NCBI GenBank assembly: GCA_017935785.1
Contig: JAGBGU010000055.1
Span: 1 to 51,261, forward strand
Direction of reading: 5' to 3'
DNA length: 51,261 nt
Source of the DNA: Bacteroidaceae bacterium
Lineage (GTDB): Bacteria; Bacteroidota; Bacteroidia; Bacteroidales; Bacteroidaceae
This document shows positions 44,003 through 51,261 of the stretch, piece by piece. The notes beneath the pieces are model-generated. The model saw nothing but the letters and a program-made list of their open reading frames with translations. It was not told the origin of the DNA and searched no databases. Position numbers and translations under genes: made by a program. Positions within the stretch are counted from its first letter, which is position 1, and every line of letters starts with the position of its first letter.

Positions 44003-44824
44003 TTAAGCTAAAACAAGCACCAGTATTCCGGCCAGTGCGCAATAGATTCCGAAATAGATGAGCTTACACTTCTTTACCAGATCTATCATCCATTTACAAG
44101 CAAAGCAACCCGACACGAATGCGGCAAGGAAACCGACAATCAGAGCCGAAACCGGCGTAGCCGCCGTTGCTCCGCTTGCTCCGCTTGCTGCAAGCTGTTC
44201 TGCACTGGGGAAGAATATGTCCTTAAAATCGAGCAGCGCTTCGCCCATAATAGGAGGAATCACCATTAGAAAAGAGAATTGCGCCAGCGTCTGCTTGCTG
44301 TTTCCCAGCAACAGTCCGGTAGCAATGGTGCTTCCGCTACGGCTCAGACCGGGAAGTACGGCTGCAGCTTGTGCAAGACCGATAATGAAAGCGTGGAGCG
44401 GAGAGATTGTTTCTCTCTGACGGGGTTTGGCATAGTGGGTAAGTGTGAGCAGTGCCGCTGTTACCAAAAGACAGACTCCGACAACGGTATTACTGCTGAA
44501 GAGCGCCTCAACCTCTTCTTTGAAGCAAAGACCCACAATTCCGACCGGAATCATGGAAATAAGGATATTGACGGTGTACTTGGCCTCCTCGTTCCACTGG
44601 AACTTGAACAGGCCCTTGAATATCCAGGCTATTTCTTTCCACAGAATTACCAGTGTGGAGAAGACCGTGGCCACATGAACCACAATGCTGAATGTGAGGC
44701 CTCCAGCCTCCGCTTCGGGTCCCAGAAGCATCTTTCCAATTTCAAGGTGGCCGCTGCTGCTCACCGGCAAATACTCGGTAAGCCCCTGAACCAAACCTAA
44801 GATTAAAGCTTGAATCTCGCTCAT
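44003..44824 (-). CDS. uppP: Undecaprenyl-diphosphate phosphatase
   Basis: 273 residues with about eight membrane segments. BacA/UppP signatures are complete: [17 protein letters not shown] near the start and [20 protein letters not shown] in the second half. It recycles the lipid carrier for peptidoglycan and surface glycans at the inner membrane. It follows the DUF3098 gene by 19 bases and precedes truB by 35. Confidence 0.97.
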   Translation of the reverse strand: MSEIQALILGLVQGLTEYLPVSSSGHLEIGKMLLGPEAEAGGLTFSIVVHVATVFSTLVILWKEIAWIFKGLFKFQWNEEAKYTVNILISMIPVGIVGLCFKEEVEALFSSNTVVGVCLLVTAALLTLTHYAKPRQRETISPLHAFIIGLAQAAAVLPGLSRSGSTIATGLLLGNSKQTLAQFSFLMVIPPIMGEALLDFKDIFFPSAEQLAASGASGATAATPVSALIVGFLAAFVSGCFACKWMIDLVKKCKLIYFGIYCALAGILVLVLA

Positions 44825-44843
44825 TACTTGTATTGTATTAACA

Positions 44844-45107
44844 TTAATTGTTGTCTATGTCCTCTATTTCCTTTTCAACATTCTTACCGCTGCTTTTCGG
44901 ACGATACATAATGGCGACCATTATAATAACGAATCCGGCCAAACTTACCAACGGAGCCACACGGATACGAGTGGCGCTGAAGATTTCAGGATTGAACTGC
45001 TCCTCCGTACTTCCTGAACCTGACATCAGGATGAAACCGATAATGACGATGAGCATACCTGCGGCCAAAAGCAGATAATTCTTCTTTTCAAATGCAAAAT
45101 TGTTCAT
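44844..45107 (-). CDS. DUF3098 small membrane protein
   Basis: 87 residues with two membrane helices ([18 protein letters not shown] and [16 protein letters not shown]) and a basic/acidic C-terminal tail. This is the Bacteroidota DUF3098 family, of unknown function, usually directly upstream of uppP as here. In many relatives ftsX precedes it; here miaB does. Confidence 0.9.
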   Translation of the reverse strand: MNNFAFEKKNYLLLAAGMLIVIIGFILMSGSGSTEEQFNPEIFSATRIRVAPLVSLAGFVIIMVAIMYRPKSSGKNVEKEIEDIDNN

Positions 45108-45162
45108 AATTCTATGTTGGGTATATTTTTATCTTCGTTTATGTTTCTGGTCTTTCCGGCTG

Positions 45163-46479
45163 TCAAATTGAAATTCCTTTCAGGGTTGCGCTACTGCTGT
45201 CAGTAATTCTCACCCTTACCTTATCACCTATTTTCCAGTTATCCCTGTCTATTACCACCACCTTGTTCTGTCCGGTACGTCCGAAAAGCTGGTCGCGGCT
45301 ACGCTTGCTCACGCCTTCGATCAGAATCTCGTAATCCTGTCCCAGGCAGCGTTGGTTGCTTTGTGCAGAAAGTCTGTTCTGAAGGGCGATGAGTTCGTTC
45401 AGACGCCTTATCTTTACCTCTTCGGGTACATCGTCGGCCAGATGTTTGCTGGCATACGTTCCTGGGCGTTCGCTGTATTTGAACATGAACGCGCTGTCGT
45501 ATGCGCATTCCTCCATCAGACTCAGACTCAGCTGGTGATCCTCCTCCGTCTCGCTGCAATACCCGGCAAAGATGTCCGTCGTAATGGCACAATCGGGTAT
45601 GATATTGCGTATGGCCTCCACCCTCTGCAGATACCATTCGCGTGTATATCGGCGGTTCATCAGTTTCAGAATGCGGTCGCTTCCGCTCTGCACGGGCAGG
45701 TGAATGTGATGGCAGATGTTCGGTTCTTCAGCAATGGTATAAAGCGTTTCGTCACTCATGTCCTTGGGATGCGAGGTGGTAAACCTGACACGCATTTCGG
45801 GGACGGAACGGGCCACCATGCGCAATAGCTGCGCAAAGCCTACCCCACCGTTTTCCTCCGATGCATAGCTGTTCACATTCTGGCCTAAGAGCGTAACTTC
45901 CTTAAAGCCCCTGGCCTCAAGGTCCTTTACCTCGCGCAGAATACTTTGTACGTCTCTGCTACGCTCGCGGCCACGGGTATAGGGAACAATGCAATAGTGG
46001 CAGAAATTATTGCATCCGCGCATAATGCTTACAAATCCGCCAATGTGGGCTGTATGCAAGCGGCTCGGCACAATGTCCTGATATGTTTCCACCGTTGACA
46101 ATTCCACGTTGATGGCCTTGTGTCCGGCTTCCGCCTGCGCAATCAGGTCGGGCAGCGACAGATAGGCGTCGGGGCCGGCCACCAGATCGGCATGGTACTT
46201 CTCCAGAAGTTCATCCTTAACCCTTTCAGCCATACATCCCAGCACACCTATGATGATGCGCCTTCCCTTGCGCTGTTGGCTGTGCCAGTATTCAAGCCGG
46301 CTCACAATCTTTTGTTCTGCCGCAGCACGCACCGAGCAGGTATTCAGGAAAACGGCGTCTGCCTCATCAGGATTCTGGCAAGTTTCATATCCGGCCATGC
46401 CCATGATGGAGGCAACCACTTCGCTGTCTGCCACATTCATTTGGCAGCCGTATGTTTCTATGAGCAGTTTTTTCATCAA
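45163..46479 (-). CDS. miaB: tRNA-2-methylthio-N6-dimethylallyladenosine synthase
   Basis: 438 residues with all three MiaB parts: the N-terminal cluster domain (ETYGCQMNVADSEV), the radical-SAM Cys triad in RGCNNFCHYCIVPYTRGRE, and a C-terminal TRAM domain (LFGRTGQNKVVVIDRD). It adds a methylthio group to modified A37 of tRNAs reading UNN codons. The start is either of two adjacent ATGs. A TAACTTTG box at 46537-46530 lies about 50 bases upstream. Confidence 0.96.
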   Translation of the reverse strand: MMKKLLIETYGCQMNVADSEVVASIMGMAGYETCQNPDEADAVFLNTCSVRAAAEQKIVSRLEYWHSQQRKGRRIIIGVLGCMAERVKDELLEKYHADLVAGPDAYLSLPDLIAQAEAGHKAINVELSTVETYQDIVPSRLHTAHIGGFVSIMRGCNNFCHYCIVPYTRGRERSRDVQSILREVKDLEARGFKEVTLLGQNVNSYASEENGGVGFAQLLRMVARSVPEMRVRFTTSHPKDMSDETLYTIAEEPNICHHIHLPVQSGSDRILKLMNRRYTREWYLQRVEAIRNIIPDCAITTDIFAGYCSETEEDHQLSLSLMEECAYDSAFMFKYSERPGTYASKHLADDVPEEVKIRRLNELIALQNRLSAQSNQRCLGQDYEILIEGVSKRSRDQLFGRTGQNKVVVIDRDNWKIGDKVRVRITDSSSATLKGISI

Positions 46480-46640
46480 AAAAATAAAAATTGGTAACTC
46501 TCTGAGGGGTATCTATCCTAATTTGCTTGCAAAGTTACGGAAAAATACGCACATTTTACCCTTTTTTAAATCTAAAACGGCAAAAATAGCCCTTAAAAAT
46601 GTTAAAAAATGTGAAATATGGAAATTTTTCTTGCAAATAA

Positions 46641-46671
46641 TTTGCAGTTTAAATTTTCCTTGCTAATTTTG
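46641..46671 (+). promoter_or_regulatory. Promoter of the candidate small RNA
   Basis: TTTG at 46641-46644, 19 bases, TAATTTTG at 46664-46671, an exact consensus match. Confidence 0.65.
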
Positions 46672-46677
46672 CAATTG

Positions 46678-46760
46678 AATAAACATTAGATTTTTTCATA
46701 GTTAAGGTTTAGTTTTTAGTTTGTGAATGGTAGGAGCTGTGAAGCCCCTATCATTTTTTT
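46678..46760 (+). ncRNA. Candidate small RNA of about 83 nt
   Basis: Transcription from the promoter at 46641-46671 would meet a terminator formed by GGTAGGAGCT (46729-46738) and AGCCCCTATC (46743-46752) with two G-U pairs, followed by seven T. No reading frame of useful size lies between. A separate -7 box follows for the next gene. It may alternatively be an attenuated leader of that gene. Confidence 0.45.
46729..46760 (+). terminator. Intrinsic terminator of the candidate small RNA
   Basis: A ten-pair stem with a GTGA loop and an ATTTTTTT tail. Confidence 0.7.
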
Positions 46761-46827
46761 ATGCCCTTTGTGTTTTTTTCGGTTACATTTATTCGCCCTT
46801 TCCGTTTCCGCTTCCATTTCTTTGTTG

Positions 46828-46835
46828 TAACTTTG
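46828..46835 (+). promoter_or_regulatory. -7 element for the GH43 gene
   Basis: TAACTTTG at 46828-46835, about 45 bases before the ATG at 46881; the -33 region is only TTTC (46805-46808). Confidence 0.5.
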
Positions 46836-46880
46836 CAGCAGAGCAGCCACGAAAACAATATAATATTTTATTTTAGAATC

Positions 46881-48863
46881 ATGAACAGAAAGGTATTTGG
46901 CAGTTTCTTTGCTTTTATGACAGTATCGTTTTTCTTATGCGGATGCGCAAGGGAAAAGAAAATGGAGAGTTATCTTTTTGCCTACTTTACGGGTAATTCC
47001 CCCGAGGAAGAACAGATTTGCTTTGCGCTGAGCGATGACGGTTATAACTATACGCTGCTGAACGACGGAGAGCCGGTTATCGCCTCGGCCGACATTGCAC
47101 GCAAGAAGTGTGTGCGCGACCCCCACATCCTTCGCGGAGAAGACGGAGACACCTTCTATATGGTTGTTACCGACATGCGCAGCAACGACGGATGGAGCAG
47201 CAATGACGGACTGGTTCTTCTAAAAAGTTCCGACCTCATCCACTGGACCAGTTCTGCCATAGACTTCCCGGACACATGGCCCGACATGTTCAACCGCGAA
47301 GCGCTTACCCAGGTATGGGCACCACAGACCATCTATGATCCCGTGGAAAAGAAATACATGGTATATTACTCCATTGGCTGGAACGGCGCCACCCAACAGG
47401 CGGCACGCGAGAGCCGGACAGAGCAGGACAACCACAAGACCCACTACGTCATTTACTGCTCTTATGCCAACGAGGACTTTACCGAACTGTCCCGCCCCGA
47501 AATACTCTACGACCACGGCGCTAACACCATCGATGCCGACATTGTCTATTCCGATGCCGACAAGCTCTATCACATGTTCTTCAAGACCGAAGGAGAGGGC
47601 AACGGCATACAGCAGGCCACCTGCGAAACCCTGCGCGGAACATGGAAGCCCGAAGGCCGGTATCTGCAGCAGACCAAGGAAGCCGTGGAAGGCTCGGGCG
47701 TGTTCAAGCTTATCGGCTCTGACGAATGGATTCTGATGTACGACTGCTACATGGCGGGATACTACCAGTTCTGCAAGTCGCGCGACCTGAAAAACTTTGA
47801 GCGCATCTGCGACACCCAGACCCGCGGACTCTTCACGCCGCGCCACGGAACCACCATCGCCATCACCGCACAAGAGGCGGAACGCCTGCGCAAACACTGG
47901 CCCAATACCGAAGCCCGCAATCCGGTAATAGACGGATTCCGTGCCGACCCCGAAATACTCTATTCCAAACAGACGGGCAAGTACTACATCTATCCCACAA
48001 CAGACGGCACTCCCGGTTGGGGCGGACACAAGTTCAACGTCTACTCCTCAGCCGACCTTACCGACTGGAAGGACGAGGGTACCATCCTCGACCTCAAGAC
48101 CGACCAGGTAACCTGGGCCGACGGCAATGCCTGGGCGCCCTGTATTGAAGAAAAGCTGATAGACGGCAAGTACCGCTATTTCTTCTATTTCAGCGGAAAC
48201 CCCGTAGGGGGCGGAGGCAAACAGATTGGCGTGGCCGTAGCAGACCACCCCACCGGACCCTTTACTGACTCCGGCCGGCCCATGATAAGCAAGTCGCCCG
48301 TGGGATGGGGACAGGAAATAGACGGCGACGTATTTACCGACCCCGTCAGCGGACAAAGCTATTTCTATTGGGGGAACGGCTACATGGCGGCTGCCAAACT
48401 CAATGATGACATGATTTCCATTGACACCACCAGCATCGTGGTGCTCACGCCCCAGGGCGGTTCCTTGAAAGACTATGCCTATCGCGAGGCCCCCTATGTC
48501 TTCTACCGCAACGGGCTCTATTATTTCCTCTGGTCTGTGGACGATACCGGTTCGCCCAACTATCATGTCGCCTACGGCACATCCCGTTCACCGCTGGGAC
48601 CCATCGAGGTGGCCACACACCCCGTCATCCTGCGGCAAGACTACAAGCGACAGATTTACGGCACCGCCCACAATTCCGTCCTCCAGGTTCCAGACACCGA
48701 CGAGTGGTACATCGTATACCACCGCATCAACAAGGACTACATTGAACGCGACAAAGATCCCGGCGTTCACCGCGAAGTGTGCATAGACCGCCTCCACTTC
48801 AACCCCGACGGAACCATCCGTCCCGTCAAGCCTACCCAGCGCGGCGTAAAGCTGGGTGAATAG
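46881..48863 (+). CDS. Lipoprotein with two GH43 beta-propeller domains
   Basis: 660 residues from MNRKVFGSFFAFMTVSF with a lipobox ending at Cys22 (LCGC). Two five-bladed propellers follow one another. The first (about 30-335) has ARKKCVRDPHILRGEDGDTF and TQVWAPQTIYD. The second (about 350-655) has GFRADPEILYSKQTGKYYIY, VTWADGNAWAPC, GQEIDGDVFTD and YREAPYVFYRNG, giving Asp, Asp and Glu in the places of the GH43 triad. It probably cleaves arabinan- or xylan-type side chains at the cell surface; specificity is unknown. A terminator follows at 48921-48970. Confidence 0.88.
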   Translation: MNRKVFGSFFAFMTVSFFLCGCAREKKMESYLFAYFTGNSPEEEQICFALSDDGYNYTLLNDGEPVIASADIARKKCVRDPHILRGEDGDTFYMVVTDMRSNDGWSSNDGLVLLKSSDLIHWTSSAIDFPDTWPDMFNREALTQVWAPQTIYDPVEKKYMVYYSIGWNGATQQAARESRTEQDNHKTHYVIYCSYANEDFTELSRPEILYDHGANTIDADIVYSDADKLYHMFFKTEGEGNGIQQATCETLRGTWKPEGRYLQQTKEAVEGSGVFKLIGSDEWILMYDCYMAGYYQFCKSRDLKNFERICDTQTRGLFTPRHGTTIAITAQEAERLRKHWPNTEARNPVIDGFRADPEILYSKQTGKYYIYPTTDGTPGWGGHKFNVYSSADLTDWKDEGTILDLKTDQVTWADGNAWAPCIEEKLIDGKYRYFFYFSGNPVGGGGKQIGVAVADHPTGPFTDSGRPMISKSPVGWGQEIDGDVFTDPVSGQSYFYWGNGYMAAAKLNDDMISIDTTSIVVLTPQGGSLKDYAYREAPYVFYRNGLYYFLWSVDDTGSPNYHVAYGTSRSPLGPIEVATHPVILRQDYKRQIYGTAHNSVLQVPDTDEWYIVYHRINKDYIERDKDPGVHREVCIDRLHFNPDGTIRPVKPTQRGVKLGE

Positions 48864-48920
48864 CCTCAGGCCCGAATCTTGCCGCCACAGAACCGGCAAA
48901 CATTCCCTCAGCCCATATAC

Positions 48921-48990
48921 ATCCCCCACATCCCCATTCGCCACTGCCCGGCACAATGGTTGTGGGGGATTCCATTATCCTTTTCTTTTT
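48921..48990 (+). terminator. Terminator of the GH43 gene
   Basis: ATCCCCCACA (48921-48930) pairs exactly with TGTGGGGGAT (48961-48970), followed by a T-rich tail. Confidence 0.75.
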
Positions 48991-49776
48991 TGCATTTTTG
49001 CGTTTTGCAAATGCAAAAAAATCATACCCCCAAGCTCCCTACTCCTTATTAAATTAATGAATATATTTATTAATTATTAATATATATATAGGCCCTCCCC
49101 CCACCCATACATTTTTTTGCATGCAAAAATGCAAAAACACAAAAAGAGGATTGAAACTATCTGAAAATCAGACTTGTAAGAGTTTGAAAAACAATTTGCA
49201 AATGCAAACGAAATGCAAAGGTTTTAGCGCAAAAAATTGCCTGTTTTTGCATAACGTATTGAATGTCAGCATTATGCAATATGTTCTAAATTTGCACGAA
49301 AAACGCCTTTTCTGCGCCAGTTTTGCCCGTTTCTTCGCCCAAAACACCAGTTTCGTACACCTTTTTGCCCGTTATCTGCACAAATACGAAAAATTGGTTT
49401 TTGCCGCTTTTCCGGCATTTTTACCCCTAAATCCACCCCTTTTTTGCTTCAACCCCACATTTTCTGCCTTTTGCCCACCACTTTGATGCAAGGCAAAATG
49501 CAAAACAGATGCAAATGATTAGGCGAAAGAACAGGCAAAAAAACAGCGAAAAGCAGTAAAAATTTTTTACAAAACCAACATCCTATAAGGGCATCCATAA
49601 ATGCCCCAAAACACTGCCTCCCGAGGAAAAAAGTACTGCCTCGTGAGGGAAAAAAACCAACTACGCGACATAGCAAAAACTTAGTTTTCGCAAATTTTGA
49701 CATTTTTGTTTGGGGGTAATGGTAACTCGATGAAATTGTAATAAAGTACACTTAGATGATAAAATTCGTTGGAAAG

Positions 49777-49813
49777 GTTGCAAAGGTAATCATTTCTTGT
49801 TTACCTTTGCAAC
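49777..49813. promoter_or_regulatory. Perfectly symmetric divergent promoter
   Basis: GTTGCAAAGGTAA (49777-49789) and TTACCTTTGCAAC (49801-49813) are exact inverted repeats. On the plus strand TTG (49778-49780) and TACCTTTG (49802-49809) are 21 bases apart; on the minus strand TTG (49812-49810) and TACCTTTG (49788-49781) are also 21 apart. Each promoter's -33 box overlaps the other's -7 region. Confidence 0.65.
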
Positions 49814-50207
49814 AAATAAGCCGAATATGAGCTTGAATGATTGGATAAAGGAGCACGTTGCAAAGATAGCAAAATGTCCCGTTTATTACGCAAAAAACGG
49901 GACAAAATTACAAAAAATACTATTAGGTGTTCCCTGTTTAATTCCTGTTCTTCCTCTATATCTGTACAAAAGATATGTCTTTTTACCAACAGCCTGAATG
50001 CACAAAAGTATCTTAATTTTGTAAAAAAACACCCCTTTTCACCCTTTTTGCAAAGGATTTGCAAAGGATCGCAAAAGGGAAATGGTTACAAAATGCTGTA
50101 TATCAACACCTTGTAACCATTCTTTGCGTTTTTGCGTTTTTGCATTCGTTTTTTGAATGTTTTATTCTTCCAAAAGACGCAAGGCAATTATTTTCCTTCA
50201 GATTTTT

Positions 50208-50237
50208 TTGCAGAGATAAAAAAACTTCCTAAATTTG
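50208..50237 (+). promoter_or_regulatory. Promoter of the BspA-like gene
   Basis: TTG at 50208-50210, 19 bases, TAAATTTG at 50230-50237. The start would be near 50244, leaving a leader of about 260 nt. Confidence 0.65.
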
Positions 50238-50243
50238 CATTGT

Positions 50244-50430
50244 GCCTGGAGCAATTCAGCACAAACATTTCGATTTTATTGCTCAAACGCTCTCGAATCA
50301 CCACCTCGGAAAAGTTACGGGCAAATTAAACACAGATTGGCTTGTGCCTAAATAGGCGCAGACCAAAACCATCTGTGTTAGGTTTGTGGTGAACCTGAGA
50401 GCGTTGGCGAGGCCTGCGCTTTTTCTTTTA
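50244..50430 (+). ncRNA. Structured leader with competing stems and terminator-like end
   Basis: AACGCTCTC (50286-50294) pairs with GAGAGCGTT (50397-50405), and ACACAGAT (50330-50337) with ATCTGTGT (50371-50378). A third stem, GCGCAGACC (50356-50364) with GGCCTGCGC (50411-50419), leads straight into TTTTTCTTTT. The third stem crosses the other two, so it is either an alternative fold or a pseudoknot. This is the plan of an attenuator-type regulatory RNA; the ligand or signal is unknown. Confidence 0.55.
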
Positions 50431-50503
50431 TAAGATGTTGGTGCAGTCTTGCCAAAACGAGAAAGGTAATATTGCAAAACAACATTTTAATACAAAAAGT
50501 TTT

Positions 50504-51040
50504 ATGAAGCATTACTTACACCATTCTTTTCGGGCATTGTTCCTTTTCCTCGCGGTACTCTTGTCATTGCCAATGCTGGCAGTGGAGGTAGAGATTGACG
50601 GCATAAACTATGATCTTCTTGCCAAAGCAAAACAAGCAACAGTTGTTAAGAAAAGCTGGGGAGAGTATTCTGGCAAAATCATTATCCCTGCGTCTGTGGA
50701 ATATGAGGGGATAAATTATAATGTGACGAGCATTGGAAATGCGGCTTTCTGTAATTGTTCTGATTTGACCTCTGTGACTATTGGCGAAAATGTGACGAGT
50801 ATTGGAAAAGAGGCTTTTGATGGTTGCACTAGTTTGATGTATGTGACTATTGGCGAAAGTGTGACGAGCATTGGAGATGAGGCTTTCAGTGATTGCAAGA
50901 GGTTGACCTCCGTGATTATCCCCAATAGTGTAACGAGCATTGGGAAAGCAGCTTTCTCTTGCTGCATCGGTTTGACTTCCGTGATTATCGGTAATAGTGT
51001 GACGAGAATAGGGAATTTTGCTTTCAATACTTGTATTTAG
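50504..51040 (+). CDS. BspA-like leucine-rich-repeat surface protein, truncated
   Basis: 178 residues from MKHYLHHSFRALFLFLAVLL, a signal peptide; an upstream ATG (50435) only adds a hydrophilic extension. Residues about 70-178 are four to five LRR_5 repeats of 23 residues (VTSIGxxAFxxCxxLTSVxI). BspA-type proteins usually continue for many repeats and bind host matrix proteins. Here the frame stops after NFAFNTCI, in the middle of a repeat, and the DNA past 51036 no longer resembles repeat DNA. A truncated or rearranged gene is likely. Confidence 0.85.
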   Translation: MKHYLHHSFRALFLFLAVLLSLPMLAVEVEIDGINYDLLAKAKQATVVKKSWGEYSGKIIIPASVEYEGINYNVTSIGNAAFCNCSDLTSVTIGENVTSIGKEAFDGCTSLMYVTIGESVTSIGDEAFSDCKRLTSVIIPNSVTSIGKAAFSCCIGLTSVIIGNSVTRIGNFAFNTCI

Positions 51041-51261
51041 AAGCCCTAAATAACCAAAACCAACCAGAAATAACCAAATATAAACCTTTAATTATCAATA
51101 CATTCTAAAATTTAACACTTTCAGGCTGCTTTTTGATGGTTCCCAAATTTCCACATATTTTTGATACATATTTCTGACGTGGAGAATTTGCGGAGCTTAT
51201 TTTTTGTTATTTCGTGTAGATAGTTGACAAGGGTTTACATCCGTTTACAACGAGCGACAAA
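51041..51261. other. AT-rich sequence beyond the truncated LRR gene
   Basis: Short near-repeats AAATAACCAAAACC / AAATAACCAAATAT occur at 51047-51080 and GGGTTTACATCC / CGTTTACAACG at 51230-51251. No gene is seen. The sudden loss of repeat DNA at 51036 makes this a possible edge of an inserted element. Confidence 0.45.

Larger units (their letters stand above)
46480..46880. other. Intergenic region with a small transcript unit
   Basis: It holds the miaB -7 box (46530-46537, minus), a promoter/terminator pair for a candidate small RNA (46641-46760) and the GH43 -7 box (46828-46835). No protein gene is seen. Confidence 0.65.
48864..50503. other. AT-rich gene-poor region rich in TTTGCA words
   Basis: 1.6 kb without a convincing gene. 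It holds the GH43 terminator, an inverted repeat TTTTTTGCATTT / AAATGCAAAAAA (48986-48997 and 49009-49020), the palindrome TTTTTGCATGCAAAAA (49114-49129), two near-copies of ACTGCCTCnnGAGG (about 49614-49650), the symmetric promoter (49777-49813), a TGTCCCGTTT / AAACGGGACA hairpin (49875-49904), and the BspA promoter and leader. Confidence 0.6.

Noticed and set aside
45108..45162. Missing ftsX between miaB and DUF3098
   Set aside because: The 55-base gap leaves no remnant; gene order simply differs from relatives, which is not evidence of loss from the genome.
49121..49486. 121-codon frame in the AT-rich desert
   Set aside because: Composition follows the TTTGCA-rich DNA, with no domain, ribosome site or matching promoter.
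49797..49997. Small plus-strand frame after the symmetric promoter (56 codons from ATG at 49827)
   Set aside because: A hydrophobic stretch is present, but there is no ribosome site and a hairpin lies inside it; too weak to call a gene.
1..51261. tRNA or rRNA genes
   Set aside because: No cloverleaf with the T-loop consensus and no rRNA-like stretch was recognised by eye; a tRNAscan run would settle this.

Overview
The window comes from a Bacteroidales chromosome, most likely Prevotellaceae. Many promoters fit the Bacteroidota pattern (TTTG/TTG, about 19-21 bases, then TAnnTTTG). The families present (DUF4271, DUF3098, DUF6261, FISUMP-like, BspA-like LRR, DUF4369 thioredoxin-like) are typical of Bacteroidales, and one cell-surface protein ends in the YNLSGQ...GKNYKGIVI...GKK tail often seen in Prevotella. 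Assignment below family level is inference.

Layout. 1-483 is the 3' end of a surface-protein gene, followed by a MITE-like element inserted between its stop codon and its terminator. 1022-5300 is a tightly packed three-gene unit (TPR/OmpA-like lipoprotein, thioredoxin-like lipoprotein without the CxxC, ComM-type ATPase). 5315-7443 holds minus-strand genes (DUF454, a small secreted protein, an AlaX-like editing protein, a GxxExxY protein wrapped in short repeats). 7750-10021 is a PadR regulator with two PspC membrane proteins, followed by a 42-bp minisatellite. 10566-14773 is typA with a secreted GH99-like protein and a thioesterase. rpsO and a YfhO membrane protein follow on the plus strand, then two glycosyltransferases, a DUF6261 protein and an esterase.

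22254-27692 is a three-gene minus-strand operon for secreted glycan/peptide breakdown (GH84, C1 aminopeptidase, GH123-like DUF4091 lipoprotein). 27949-30463 has a cysteine-rich VOC lipoprotein and a double alpha/beta hydrolase. 30460-31404 is gene debris (beta-barrel tail, collapsed ATPase). 31634-34155 encodes two surface proteins behind a leader of about 420 nt. A CoA-transferase follows.

36615-46479 is a housekeeping block on the minus strand: miaB; DUF3098-uppP-truB-queA-folK; and metK-LOG-DUF4271-hemD-rnpA-yidD-tatD, with a SAM-II-like aptamer ahead of metK. The right end carries a double-GH43 lipoprotein, about 1.6 kb of AT-rich gene-poor DNA with a perfectly symmetric divergent promoter, and a BspA-like gene behind a structured leader that ends like an intrinsic terminator. 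That gene stops abruptly in the middle of a repeat.

The most unusual material is non-coding: terminator-ended leaders ahead of surface-protein genes, two candidate small transcripts, the symmetric promoter, a MITE, and several unrelated minisatellites. The most unusual proteins are the cysteine-rich VOC lipoprotein and the thioredoxin-like protein with a destroyed active site. No rRNA, tRNA, CRISPR array or intact transposase was found.
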